A DNA stretch of 64,000 nucleotides from Plotosus lineatus. Taxonomy: Eukaryota; Chordata; Actinopteri; Siluriformes; Plotosidae. How positions within the stretch are numbered: the first letter of the stretch is position 1; each line of letters opens with the position of its first letter. The translations under genes were made by a program, and so were the position numbers. Location: NCBI GenBank assembly GCA_024760905.1, contig CM045745.1, positions 8,796,282 to 8,860,281 of the forward strand, read 5' to 3'. This document shows, piece after piece, positions 1 to 11,340 of the stretch. The notes under the pieces are model-generated. The model worked only from the letters and a program-made list of their open reading frames with translations. It ran no database searches and was not told the DNA's origin.

Positions 1-590
1 TTCTGTGTCCATGTGTCTCTTTATCTCATGACCTACACACTCCGTGACATCACCTAATGACTGGCCCTACATGATCTGTGAAGAGCTCACAGTGTGGAGG
101 CTACCACCCTGGGACATCCCTCCCTACCACAGAGCTTTTTGCACCACTTTTAGTTGTCCATCTATTGCCCCCCCCACACACCCCACACCCCACACACACA
201 CACACCCACACACCCACACACGCACGCTGGGATATCCCAACCAAAGGGTACTTCACTTCATTCTCTCTGTCTGACCAATAACTATGCAGGAAGGTTACCT
301 AGCAACCAGAAAATGGAGTGTGTGTTAGCGACCAGCTGTCAGATATATGGTGACGTTCAAGGAGCAAATCGCTTTATACTGTATGTGCATGCGTTTTTAA
401 AGTTTGTTGAAATCTGATTCATGATCAGCTTGCGAGCTTTTTATCATGATGGTGTTGTCTGAAACAGTGTCACATGTCACACAGTCTCATACACATTTCA
501 AAACCATTTGAATTAGGAGTTTAAACAAACAGCGAGACAAACTATTTCGGGAGGAGTCCATGACAGAAACTGTATGTGCGGATCCACAGG
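1..590. other. No gene seen
   Basis: No convincing coding segment. A C/A-rich simple repeat lies at about 169-232. The small open frames over it are just the repeat read in three frames. Confidence 0.6.
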
Positions 591-630
591 TTCGAAGTGA
601 GTGAGGGCCTGATGGACAAGACCACCACAC

Positions 631-766
631 TGTATAAATAAAAAGACCAAGGACAGAGTCATTTCAGGTGATCAGAAAAACTCTAGCAGACCAGTGGTAG
701 TTCAAGAACAACAAGAAGGGGAGCTAAAGAGAGCTTAGTGGAGCAAAGAACCCAGGGCAGGTGAGG
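631..766 (+). promoter_or_regulatory. Candidate TATA promoter with noncoding first exon
   Basis: TGTATAAATA at 631-640 is followed after about 30 bases by roughly 100 bases without any ATG, ending in CAG|GTGAGG, a near-consensus splice donor with the exon end at 760. This spacing fits a TATA-driven transcript with a noncoding first exon on the + strand. No downstream coding exon could be paired with it, because the next kilobase is a LINE on the other strand. It is an inference from motif spacing only. Confidence 0.22.
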
Positions 767-797
767 AGAACTTCAATACAGCTCATGTTACACACTT

Positions 798-798
<1 letters not shown>

Positions 799-831
<33 letters not shown>

Positions 832-834
832 ACC
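799..834. repeat. (CA)n microsatellite
   Basis: Uninterrupted CA dinucleotides with one AAA break near the right end. Confidence 0.9.
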
Positions 835-885
835 TATTGTCTGAATATGCCAGAACGGGCTGTGTGGCTCTTCTGTCCCCAATTC

Positions 886-1595
886 GTCATCTTTTTCTTC
901 CGGCTGGTCCCTTCAGGGTTCGCCACAGCAAATCATCTGCCTCCATCTCACCCTATCCTCTGCATCGTCTTCTCTTATACCAACTACCTTCATGTCCTCC
1001 TTCACCACATCCATGAATCGTCTCTTTGGTCTTCCTCTAGGCCTTCTGCCTGATAGTTCCAACCTCAGCATCCTACTACCAATATACTCACTATCCATCC
1101 TCAGCACGTGTCCAAACCATCTTAATCTAGCCTCTCTGACTTTGTCTCCAAAACGTCTTACATGTGTGGTCCCTCTGATGTGCTCATTCCTGATCCTATC
1201 CATCCTCGTTACTCCTAAAGAGAACCGCAACATTTTCATCTCTGCTACCTCCAGCTCCGCCTCCTGTCCTTTCTTCAGCGCCACTGTTTCTAAACCATAA
1301 AACATCGCTGGCCTCAACACCGTCTTCTACACTTTTCCTTTCATTCTTGCCGATACCTTCCTATCACACATCACACCGGACACTTTTCTCCAACCATTCC
1401 AACCTGCCTGCACACGCTTCTTCACCTCTCTTCCACACTCTTCCATTGCTCTGGATTGTTGAGCCTATGTACGTAAAATCCTCCACCTTCTTCATCTCTG
1501 CTCACTGTAACCTCATCCATTCCTCTTGGGTCCTTCTCGTTCACACACACACTTGTATTCGGTCTTACTGAGGCTAACCTTCATTCACCTTCCAA
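886..1595 (-). mobile_element. RTE-like LINE, 5'-truncated 3' end
   Basis: The - strand reads as the C-terminal part of a non-LTR retrotransposon ORF. An open stretch from 1320 to 913 contains PAMFYGLETVAL, RLRWFGHVLRMD, GRPKRRFMD and ends RWRQMICCGEP. Upstream to about 1595 the same protein continues with several frame breaks (for example VEDFTYIGST). These are hallmarks of the C-terminal domain of RTE-type endonuclease/reverse transcriptase proteins. No endonuclease or catalytic RT motifs remain, so this is a dead 5'-truncated copy. A second copy lies at 24,172-24,630, and SINEs in the window share its 3' tail. Confidence 0.8.
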
Positions 1596-1599
1596 CCTT

Positions 1600-2140
1600 C
1601 ATTCTGTCCCCAGTTCGACCCCCAAATAAAAACACCACACCACTCAAACAGTAAACAATCAGCATGGGAATCTGGAATGATTGACAGTTGGGTGCTTCAC
1701 ATATTAAATAAACCTCTGGAAGCCCTGCCCACCTCCCCTTCACCCCAAAAATGAGTAATGAGGTTGATTCAATTTCTTTCTTGATAACTATATTAAAAAT
1801 TTAAATATAAAAAGAAATGACTACTAAAGAAATGAAGGGGGAAAAAAGTAAGAAAATATAAAATACAGACGAATAAATTATAAGAAATAAAAGTAGAGGG
1901 TAAGACTGAAAACAGAAATAAAAGTATCTGTGGTGAACATGGACTATCCAAAAGAGGATGTTCAGGACACGCGCACACGCCCGCACACACATGCGCGCAC
2001 GCGCACACGACACTATCACTTTAAATCACATCTCCGACAGTGTTTGCTGTTTGTTTTGAGTCGGTTCCTTTTTGTTTGTTGTAGTGTTGTTATTGTTGTG
2101 TTTACACGAATTTGTACTTTGCTGAGGAAAACGTGTTGAA
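1600..2140. other. No gene seen; A/T-rich spacer
   Basis: A/T-rich DNA with an alternating GCGCAC/ACAC tract at about 1968-2007. No coding or recognisable repeat structure was found. Confidence 0.5.
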
Positions 2141-2149
2141 AAGCCCTCC

Positions 2150-2580
2150 GTGAAGTGATACCGTTAAACGGTCATTGTGTGGATCCGAACCCGCTCCAGC
2201 GTTATCAATTCTTCTTCCTTCTCTTGTCCTCCCGCAGTCCTCCGTCTCTACGCCCGCTTACTGTCGCCCTTTCAAACGCGACCAGGCGCGGGACAGAAAA
2301 AGCGGTCGGGTCGTGTAAAAAGACAACACGCGCGTGAATTACCTGAGGAGCACGCTTGGACTTTCCCGGACGGTTTCCAGACGCTTAGACCCGAGTCCAG
2401 TGAAGACGGTGGGGGTTCACTTCCCGGATCAGCCTTTTCTCTCCCGCTGCTGCCATGGAGTGTAAAGTACCAGGATGTGAGAGACAGAGAACGCTCGAGA
2501 CCGCTACTGCTGCTGCGCGTGGACGCGGAAACGAAGAACACTCTTAAAGAGACAGTACCCTGGAAAAACACAGCAACTGC
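2150..2580 (+). promoter_or_regulatory. CpG-rich block, candidate promoter and first exon
   Basis: This block has many CpG dinucleotides, unlike its surroundings, and resembles a vertebrate CpG island. It contains an ATG in strong context (GCTGCCATGG, ATG at 2455). The frame is open for only 30 codons, but a good donor, GGAT|GTGAGA, occurs at 2476/2477 after 22 coding bases, which is phase 1. That is the phase used at every zfta exon junction, so an alternative zfta first exon is possible; so is the first exon of an unrelated neighbour. A TTAA transposon is inserted immediately after the block. No protein homology was recognised. Confidence 0.3.
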
Positions 2581-2584
2581 TTAA

Positions 2585-3427
2585 AGGGTACCTGTACCCA
2601 AAATTTTACAACATTCAAAAAATATCCACTATACTTTATTATTAACTTTTTTTAAACATCATGTGATATCAATAGTTTATTTATAAGTCCACGTTTCCTT
2701 TTCTTCTATATGACATTCCTTGCTCATGAAGGTTGAGCGTGCGGACATGTTGGCTTCTTTTTCACCGGGGTTAAAGGTCATTGTGACGTAACATCGTTGA
2801 CAGTCGTACAGCCAATTGCAGAACGTCAGTATATTTTCCTCAAGCAATTCATGTTCTTTACAACAATAGCACTCCTGATCGTTTTTTTTTTTTTTTTTTG
2901 ACGCACGCATTTTCCACAAGAGCACCAAATATCCGCTGGTTGTTTGCTACGATTTTCCCGTGTAAGAGCTTCTGCCGACTCTCCAATATCGTCCTCCGAG
3001 TCGTCACTTTCATGGTCCGATTTCACGAAATGTGGATAGTCTTTCTTCAGTGGTTCATATAAATAACCTTCGAATCCTTCTACGAAATTGTCTTCGTTCA
3101 TGGTTTAAAAAAAAAAAAAAAAAAAACTACTATAATGTCTGTTTTTTCCAAGTTTCCGTGAGCTTGTGTTGTATATATATCAGGTATATAGCCTTACGTT
3201 TACATTGCAATCTCGCAGTTCCGGTCGAGGATTTGTCAACGATATGACGTCACGGCGAATGCGCCGTTTTAAAACTCCTGTGCTCTGAAGCTTGACGTTA
3301 GTGAAGCCCTTAAATTGCTTAAAGTTGGTTTGTGAGAGAATAAAAGAAACGCCTTATAGGTGTATTGTCACTAGCTATACATAATACATCAAATTAGGTA
3401 TACGAGCGCTTTCAATACATGTACCCT
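2585..3427 (-). mobile_element. TTAA-flanked DNA transposon with a P2X7-like ORF
   Basis: TTAA stands at both edges (2581-2584 and 3428-3431). The ends are inverted: AGGGTACCTGTA at the left, and AGGGTACATGTA when the right end is read inward. TTAA duplication is the hallmark of piggyBac and Kolobok transposons. AGGG rather than CCC ends fit Kolobok better, but no transposase is present to decide. The element is 843 bases and its interior is filled by one broken ORF. Confidence 0.65.
2680..3101 (-). pseudogene. P2X7 cytoplasmic-domain-like protein, frame broken at a poly-A run
   Basis: Reading the - strand from the ATG at 3101, the frame gives an acidic N-terminal part (residues about 26-42, HESDDSEDDIGES) and then DIWCSCGKCV. 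It runs into a 19-base A run at 2882-2900 on the sense strand. Beyond the run the protein continues in another frame: ECYCCKEHELLEE, FCNWLYDCQRCYV, ending at the stop near 2680. The CxCGxC ... CCxE pattern with W and C spacing matches the zinc-binding cysteine-rich cytoplasmic (ballast) domain of P2X7, which also occurs as stand-alone proteins in fish and invertebrates. Apart from the homopolymer, the ORF is intact over about 140 codons, so a sequencing or assembly length error in the A run is as likely as real decay. There are no transmembrane or channel segments, so it is not a P2X channel. Confidence 0.6.
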
Positions 3428-3446
3428 TTAACGAGTTATCTGATTA

Positions 3447-4873
3447 CAGGGATCCCTTACTTTCTTCAGTTAATTGAGCCGAGATCCCCCGCGACCACTC
3501 AATTCCACGAAGTAGGATCCACCCCCCACCCCACCCCCGACTGACGTATACCTACATGTACAGTATATGTGTATATAATATCACTAAATACACATTCAAT
3601 GCTATAAATGCTTATAATTACAATTAAACATTAAAAAATGCATAAGGTGTAAACAAAATATAAATACACACACATACAGACGCATGTGCGCATGCACGCA
3701 GATGCACATGCATGCACGCAGATACGCACCTCACAAATATGTAAGTATTGGGATCCCTCACTTTCCGCAGTTAATTGGGACAGAGATCCCCGCGACCACC
3801 AAATTCCATGAAGTAGGATCACCCTCACCCCCCCGACTGACGTATACCTACATGTATATGTGTATATAATATCAATAAACACATATTCAATGCTATAAAT
3901 GCTTCTAATAACAAACCTTAACAAATAATGCATAAGATGCAAATAAAATTTAAATACACGCACATACAGACGCGCATGCACGCAGATGTGCACCTCACAA
4001 AAATGTAAGTAGTTTTGATGGAAGGTTTTGGGTTGTTTTTTTGTTTGTTTAGGGGTGGGGTTTCTTTTTGCATAATTGCCCTTGTTTTTGCAGCATTTTC
4101 ATTAACGTTTTCCCCTATTCTTCCTTCATTTGCTTATTTCGATTAATTTGCTTAATTCGATGAATTTAAAAAAAAAAAAAAAAAGCGCGATGCACTGAAA
4201 CCACACGAATTGAAGCGCGAAGTACCCCGCGACCACCGAATTCCACGAAGTAGGATCACCCCCCCCCTCAACTGATGTATACATACATGTATATGTGTAT
4301 ATAATAGCAATAAACACATATTCAATGCTATAAATGCTTCTAATAACAAACCTTAACAAATAATGCATAAGATGCAAATAAAATTTAAATACACACACAT
4401 ACAGACGCGCATGCACGCAGATGTGCACCTCACAAAAATGTAAGTAGTTTTGATGGAAGGTTTTGGGTTGTTTTTTTGTTTGTTTAGGGGTGGGGTTTTT
4501 TTGCATAATTGCCCTTGTTTTTGCAGCATTTTCATTAACTTTTTCCCCTATTATTCCTTCATTTGCTTATTTTCTAATTCGATGAATATTTAAAAAAAAA
4601 AAAAAAAAAAACACGATGCACTGAAACCACATGAATTGAAGCGCGAAGTAGCAAGGGATCCCTGTAGTTTTGATGGGAGGTTTTGAGTTGTTTTTTTGTT
4701 GTGTGTTTGTTTGTGGGGTTTTTTTTTGTTTGTTTGCTTTTTTTGCATAATTGGCCTTGCTTTTGTGGCTTTTTCCTTAATTTCCTTATTTTTTAATTCA
4801 ATGAATATTTAAAAAAAAGTACGATGCACTGAAGCTGCATGAATTGAAGTGCGAAGTAGTGAGGGATCCCGGT
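3447..4873. mobile_element. Cluster of four overlapping TACAGGGATCC MITEs
   Basis: Family outline: left end CAGGGATCCCTCACTTTCCG, then a segment with ATACATATTCAATGCTATAA, then AGTAGTTTTGATGGGAGG, and right end GCGAAGTAGCGAGGGATCC. Here a left part (3447-3748) is followed by a second copy (3749 to about 4228), a third fused to it at the right-end/left-end junction near 4225 and closing at 4664, and an extra right end (4665-4873). The repeated GTAGTTTTGATGG segments at 4009, 4442 and 4665 show the tandem arrangement. TA target sites and the end sequence suggest a non-autonomous pogo/Tigger relative. Confidence 0.75.
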
Positions 4874-5400
4874 ATAGCAAAGGGTGGGTAGCAAGTCCAC
4901 CTCACAGCAAGGTCATGGGTTGAAATCTCATGCTCTGGCGTTTCTGTGTACAGGTTGCATGTTCTTTCCATGTTTGCATTGGTTTCCTCTGGGTATGCCA
5001 GTTTCCTCCTACAGTCCTCAAAACATGTACTGATGACATAACTATTGAATCCAAATTTCCACTTGATGTGGATGGTTGTATGTTGTCTTCATGATGGGCT
5101 GTGCATGTGTGTCCTGCCTTCACCCAGTGTTGTCTCTCTGAGACCCTAATAGGATAAAGCAGTTCAGCAAATGAGTGAGAGATGAATGATTAGTGTGGAG
5201 TTAGACATGCATATTAGGCTGAAGGGTCCAGATTACCCCTAGGTGTGAATGTGACTGGTTGTGCGTTTTGACCTTGTGATGGACTTACAAACTGTCCAGG
5301 GTGCACCCAACCTTTGCCCAGAGTCAGTTGAGATAGGCTTTGGCTTCCCTATAATCTTAGTAGGATTAAGTGGTTCAGCAGATGAATGGTGTCTGTAGAC
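4874..5400 (+). repeat. SINE B relics (tRNA-like head, tail ending in GGATTAAGTGGTTCAGC)
   Basis: From 4883: GTAGCAAGTCCACCTCACAGC, then GTTTCTGTGTACAGGTTGCATG and TTTCCTCCTACAGTCC, the diagnostic body of the window's commonest SINE. It is followed by a second partial copy ending in AGGATTAAGTGGTTCAGCAG. Diverged. Confidence 0.65.
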
Positions 5401-5914
5401 ATCAGAGTGTTGATTACATTGTATGCATCACTGAGTTGATGCTGATTGGCTGTTATGCATTGTTTACAGTTGCTTTTCTTTTTAAACTGAAAAACGATCC
5501 CTGCCCCCCCCCCCAAAAAAACCTAAAATTACTATATTAGTTGACATCCTTATTTCTTCCCAAATTAACGACAAGACTTTTTATTGCCAGAAAAAAAAAA
5601 AACATGCGTAAAAATACAAGCTAAAAATTTTTGATCACAGAATTCCTATATCAGTAGAACACTATTTTTGGCAAACAAGTACGTTTACTACTGTTTTGTT
5701 TTAAACAAAAAAAAAAAAAAAAAAAAATGATGAGTGTAATTATGAACACAACTCACAAATACCTTATAAGAAGCTCTACTTTAGGAAGATCAATACATTA
5801 TATTGGGGCAGCTAGATATATATCAGGATTTTAAAGTTGTTGTTTTTTTAATATAAATAATCAACTTTTTTCAGGAAACCACTGATATATATATATTTTT
5901 TCAATTTAATGGCT
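5401..5914. other. No gene seen
   Basis: A/T-rich DNA with poly(A) and poly(C) runs (5507-5522, 5590-5602, 5707-5727). Nothing recognisable. Confidence 0.5.
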
Positions 5915-6262
5915 ATTCAGTTCAGTTCATTTTCTGTAACCGCTTAATCCGAATTATGGTCGCGGGGAGGCTGGCGCCCATCCCAGCCAACTTCCGGCGA
6001 GGGAAGAGTACACCCTGGACAGCTCGCCAGGCCATCGCAGGGCGGAAACACGCCGACTGCTTTGCAGCCTACTCTTGTCAAAAGTCAGCAATGGTTCTTT
6101 TACATGCCTCACACCATAGACAGTGAGAGACATGGCCAGCCTTTGATAACCCAGTTAGCTGCACTGGGGAGGACAGTGACAACCTTGTGGAGAGTGGGAA
6201 TCGAACCCCCAACCTTTGGATCAGCGATCCAGCGCCCTATACCACTAGACCACCACTGCCCC
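5915..6262 (-). repeat. SINE A with GGTTCAG-type tail
   Basis: The - strand starts with a tRNA-like head: A box TGGTCTAGTGGTATAGG and B box GGTTCGATTCC. The body includes CATGTCTCTCACTGTC and GTAAAAGAACCATTGCTGAC. It ends in the 'rattaagcggtt' tail rather than the RTE tail seen in sister copies. Confidence 0.8.
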
Positions 6263-6560
6263 TGGCTATTCATTAATTGCTTTATCTTGTTCCGGGTTAA
6301 AAACACACATTAACACTAAACAGCTTTCCTGTCATAATGTGTCATGAAAGAAAATAATTTAAAATGTAATGTACTCTGATAAAAAAAATAATCCCTTCAA
6401 TTTACTGAATTTAAATGTGTATTTTGGTACCACATGATCAGAATGTGGCCAACTGATATGATTTATTGAGAAGCAGAAAAAGTCACGTCAGTCAGCCATG
6501 TTCTGATTATGTGGGGCCGAAGTACACATTTAAATTAATTAAAGTACGTAAAGTACTGGG
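6263..6560. other. No gene seen
   Basis: A/T-rich spacer without coding or recognisable repeat structure. Confidence 0.4.
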
Positions 6561-6564
6561 TACG

Positions 6565-9500
6565 ACATTAAACTGCATCCGCACATGGTAGAGAGGTAGC
6601 ACCTTCCCCCAGAAAGGGCCCTCCGGCAAAAGGACACGTCCCATCTGGCAGAACTGGTCCTCCTGCTATGTGTGGCACTGTTTGCGGTGACTTAGCCTTG
6701 CCAGCACACAAACTAGGAGAAGGAAAAACTATAACTTCAAACCACCTGCTGCCTTGTGGGTTATGCCCCGGCGAAGGGCAAAGGCTGAGAGAGAAGGTAC
6801 TGTGAGAAAAACCACTTGATGCGGAGTGGCGCACCTCAATCTTAAATAAGTCTAGCCATAGTGCTGGGCAGCAGCGGCACTATTATCCTCAGTGGGCAAA
6901 AGAGCTGAACTGTGGTCAACGGCTGCTTCAGAACACCAGGAGGCAGACCAGCGAACCTGAACACTGAACCAGTGCGGTGAGTTATGAATCAACCCCACAT
7001 CATGACTCAATGCAATTCGAAACGGCCCTCAGTCCCCGGCAGCCGAAAGGCAGAGGGTGCTAAGAGTCCCCGGATTCCCAAAACACTACTTTACATATAC
7101 TAGTATACTTACAATATACATACGTTGAAGGATCAGAATAAAGAAGAGGAGTTAGAACATGAATTGGAGAAGGCAAGTTTCAAGTGGGATATCATCAGAA
7201 TAGCAGAGACAAGAAGGAAAGGCGAACAGCTTGAGGAGCTACAGAGCGGTCATGTGATATACACAAAGGGAAGAGAGGAGTCCATTGGAGGAGGCGGTTT
7301 CTTGGTGAACAAGAAGATTAAAGACCACATACTGAAATTTGAAGGAACGAGTAATAGAGTAGCATTTACAGTCTACAAGTGGTCCAAATGTATGCACCTA
7401 CAACAAGCCACGATGACGAAGAGGTTGGAAGAGCTGTACGAGGAAGTAGCCAGGATCATGGAGAAGAACAAGAGTCATAAGATAATCATGGGCGACTTCA
7501 ATGCGAAAGTTGGACGGCAGCAACAGGGCGAATGAAAAACTGTTGGATCTTTTGGCCTTGGAGAACGAAACGAAAGAGGAACAAGATTAGCACAATTCGC
7601 AACATCCCAGAATCTGAAGATGGAGAACACCTTCTTTCAGAAGCGAAATAACAAGAAATGGACATGGAAGAGTCTTAATGGAATGGTGAAGAACGAGATT
7701 GACTATATCATGAGTAATAGAAATGTCGTCCAAAACGTCGAGGCCATCCAGAGAGTGAATGTTGGAAGTGATCATAGGATGGTTCGCAGCAAGATCAGGC
7801 TTAATGTGAGACTGGAAAGAAGTAACATGGCCAAAACTGGAAAGCCTAAAGTCAACCTAGACGATTTGATGACCAAGACCGAAGAATTCCAGCTGAAGCT
7901 TCAGAATCGCTTTGAGGTGCTAACAACAGAAGATACTGAAGAGATGACAGAAAAGATCACAGAAATCGTCCAGGAGTGCGCACTGGAAACAGCAGGGAAA
8001 GATGCAAAACATGGAAGAGAAAAGCTGAAGCCAAAAACCCAAGAGTTACTGCAGAAGAGAAGGAAAATGGCTGGGAAAGACAACACTACAAGGCAGAAAA
8101 TTGAGTACACCGAGCTATGTAAAACCATCAGGAAGCTATTGAGAGACGACATCAGAGAGCACAACACGATGAGAGTTAAGGAGGCTATTGAGAAGGGAAG
8201 AGGCCTGCAAGGAGCCACCGACAGTAGAGAAGGTTGCAAGATTCTAATACCATCACTGAGAGAACAAGACGGAATCATCAACACTAACAGAGAGCGAATG
8301 CTTGAGAGATGTGTGGAATTTTATGAAAATCTCTACAAGGACGCAACCCAGAACATCATCCCAGCAGAAGCAGAGGAGGTACCACCCATCCTAGACAGCG
8401 AAATAGAACATGCCATGAAGAAAATAAAGAATCGCAAAGCACCAGGAGAGGACCAAGTAGTGATCGAAATGCTGAAAGCAGGAGGAGAAACTGTGTACGG
8501 CGGAAAATCAAGGAACTTTTCAACATGGTGATAAGGAAAGAAGAAGTGCCCAAGAAGTGGAAAAATGCCATCATCACGCTTATCTTCAAGAAGGCAGACA
8601 AGAAAGACCTTGCGAACTATAGACCAATCAGCTTGCTGTCCCACATATACAAGTTGTTCATGAAGATCCTGAAAAATAGACTTAACACCACGCTAGACGA
8701 ACATCAGCCACCAGAACAGGCCGCCTACCGCAAAGGTCACTCCACCATAGACCATCTGCAAACCGTCACGTAAGTACTGGAGAGGACCATTGAGTACAGA
8801 ATACCACTATATATGGCCTTTGTGGACTACGAGAAAGCATTTGACTCTATTCAACATCAGGCAGTGATTTAAGCTCTAAGAAGACACGGTATTCAAGAGA
8901 AATATATCAACATCCTGAAAGAAACCTACAGGGTTTCCACAGCACAAATCAGAACAGAAAAGTTAAGCAGAAAAATCAACATTATGAAAGGGGTCCAACA
9001 AGGCGACACATTGTCACCAGTTATGTTTACATCAGTAGTCGAGGAGATCTTTAAGAGGATAGACATTGAATACCGGAATCAACATCAATGGAGAGAGACT
9101 TGACAATCTATGATTTGCGGACGACATCATTTTGTTCGCGAAGACAGAGGAAGAGCTGGAGAATCTGCTAAAGAATCTGAACAGAGAAGGAAAAAAAGTC
9201 GGCATGAAGATGAACAAGAGGAAAACCAAGATCATGTGCAATGAAGTGGCGAGGAGAATACAGAGACAAGGGATATCCATTGACGGAGAACATCTAGAAG
9301 AGGTGGACCAGTATAAGTATCTAGATCGGCTGTTAACACTGGGAAATGAGATGGCCAAGGAGATCGATCAAAGAATAACATCAGGATGGAAAAGATTCGG
9401 CTAGTACAGCCACTTCCTAAAGGATAAGAGGATGCCCATGAGTCTAAAGAAAAAGATTCTGGACATGGTCATACTACCAGCAATGACCTATGGAGCTGAG

Positions 9501-9911
9501 ACGTGGTCGCTAACAAATCGTCAGAAGCACAAACTTGCTGTGGCGCAGAGAAGTGTGGAAAGGGCGATGCTGAAGATAACTCGCAAAGACAAGATCAGGA
9601 ATGAGGTTAGAAGATCAAGAACCAAAGTGGTGGACATCATTGAGAAAGCCGAACTCTTTAAAGACCGGTGGGCAGGACGTCTCGCCCGGATGGAAAACAA
9701 CAGATGGGCAAAGAAAACAACTGAGTGGCAGCCAATAGAGAGGAACAGAGCAAAAGGTAGACCGAAGAGGATATGGAGAGATGAGATGGTAGCGAAGGCC
9801 GGCAGCATGTGGATGTAGAGAGCCCAAGATCGAAAGGCATGGAGTAGATTGTGGAGGCTACCCGTCAGCAGTGGTCAGCAGTGACGCGAATGGCTGAGAT
9901 GGATGGATGGA
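6565..9911 (+). mobile_element. RTE-like LINE, nearly full length but broken
   Basis: About 550 bases of GC-richer 5' leader are followed by one ORF cut into pieces: 7125-7535, 7620-8531, 8525-8773, about 8776-9110, 9114-9404 and 9432-9818. In order it shows an APE-type endonuclease (WDIIRIAETRR; GDFNAKVG near 7491-7514; SDHRMV near 7768) and a reverse transcriptase ([15 protein letters not shown] at 8617; FVDYEKAFDSIQH at about 8818; GVQQGDTLSPVMF at about 8992; FADDIILFAK at 9114). The C-terminal domain follows (MTYGAETWSL, DRWAGRLARMENNRW, GRPKRIW). The last bases are GATGGATGGATGG repeats, a typical LINE tail. Frame changes near 7536, 8525 and 9104, and stops at 8774, about 8870 and 9402, make it inactive. 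It differs clearly from the other RTE-like lineage at 886 and 24,172. Clade assignment is from motif style only. Confidence 0.85.
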
Positions 9912-9989
9912 TTGAAAGTGAAGGGATTATTTCTTCAGTGTATGTAGCTGGTTTCAAAAGGATTGAGTGGTGAACCAGTGATAGTTCAT

Positions 9990-10300
9990 GAATTATACAT
10001 CCATCAATTACCTATACTGCTCATCCTAATGAGGCTCACAGGAAAAGCTGGGGCCAAATGTGCATGAGATGGACCACACCCTGGATCAGGCAGCCACTCT
10101 ATCCAACTACTGGACGCTCTAAACAGCTTGACGATCCATTGCAGACTCAACACAAACAACCACGTACGCTCGTGTTCAGATCTAGGGACAATTTGGAATA
10201 GGTCGTTTACCCAATGTGCAGGTCTCTGGACTTTGGAACCCCTAACAAGCAGAGGGAGAACATTCAAGCTCTACTCCGACACTTGGTGTGAGGTGCAGTG
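9990..10300 (-). repeat. Degraded SINE B copy
   Basis: Reverse-oriented fragments such as GGGAGAACATTCAAGCTC and CAATTACCTATACTGCTC resemble the SINE B body and tail. Strongly diverged. Confidence 0.4.
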
Positions 10301-10304
10301 ATGG

Positions 10305-10620
10305 GCCATGCATTTGGTACCTGGGCCTTTGGTGAGACTTAACAGACTTAATCTACCTCTTATTACAACCAATATAATGTCACAATTCTACAAAACATCA
10401 ATAATATACAAAAACACAATATAACAAGGGGTGGCATTGCAGAGACATTTTTGCACATTTCTGATAGTTACTCTGAGCATTACATAACCTTTACCAAAGT
10501 TTACCAGTGAAAACTACCTGGAAAATTGGGGCTCAGCCAAAATTATAAAAAAGGGTAACCCTTACATCCACTTCCCCGATGTCATCTTATGATGTATAAC
10601 TTTTCTGGAAAAGTCCACAT
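10305..10620 (+). mobile_element. hAT-like MITE fragment, family shared with 20,211
   Basis: GTGATGGGCCATGCATTTGG starts a segment that aligns by eye over about 300 bases with 20,211-20,500. Shared blocks are CCAATATAATGTCACAATT, GCATTGCAGAG and TTACATCCACTTCCCCGA. The CAGTGGTGGGC-type end suggests hAT, but no target-site duplication was found. Confidence 0.5.
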
Positions 10621-10624
10621 TGTC

Positions 10625-10940
10625 CACACTTCTCTTACTCATTTTCTGAATTGCTTAATCTTACCAGGGAAGCTGGTGCTTATCTCAGCTGACACTGACT
10701 TAAGGGGGGGTACAGCCTGAATAGCTCTCCAGATCATCACAGGGCAACACACACACACATTTCTAAGGGAAATATGAACAACCAGTTAGCCTAATGTCCA
10801 TGGCTTTGGACTGTAGAAGGACATCAGAGTAACTGAAGAAGACCCACTCGAGCATTAAAACATGAAAACTCCACGCATCCATGTCCAGCATCAAGGACCT
10901 TCTTGCTGTGAGGTGGATGTGCTAGCCACTATCCCAGGGA
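10625..10940 (-). repeat. SINE B copy, reverse
   Basis: It opens with TTACTCATTTTCTGAATTGC (tail) and ends with CCTTCTTGCTGTGAGGTGGA, the reverse complement of the tRNA-like head. Confidence 0.65.
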
Positions 10941-11142
10941 TTAACCTCATAATATAAAATGAGTTCTAACAGATAATATAATAAATGAGCACATTAATTC
11001 ATACTTTTCATCAAATTCACTTGTGTGATACAAAGAAAAAGAACCCTGAGCAACTATTAATAATAACGTAGATGAATATTATCAATATTTGTCATGCACA
11101 ACTTGCTGCTCATAAACCCAGTGTACAAAAAAAGATGAAATA

Positions 11143-11178
<36 letters not shown>
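11143..11178. repeat. (GT)n microsatellite
   Basis: About 17 GT units with an interruption at the right edge. Confidence 0.9.
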
Positions 11179-11269
11179 GACAGCCATGGAGAAAATTAAG
11201 AGACCAGTTATAATGAGAATTTATAATGGGACTATCCATTAAAAGTGGCCACTTTATTTTTTCCATGGT

Positions 11270-11274
11270 TGTGC

Positions 11275-11340
<66 letters not shown>

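Noticed and set aside
2177..2584. 135-codon + strand frame over the CpG-rich block
   Set aside because: Its composition is what any CpG-rich sequence gives (Arg, Ser, Pro, Leu), with no domain; the opposite strand is open too.
6190..6262. tRNA genes suggested by good A and B boxes
   Set aside because: All such sites are heads of SINE copies followed by the same body; none can fold as an intact tRNA with a proper acceptor stem and discriminator.
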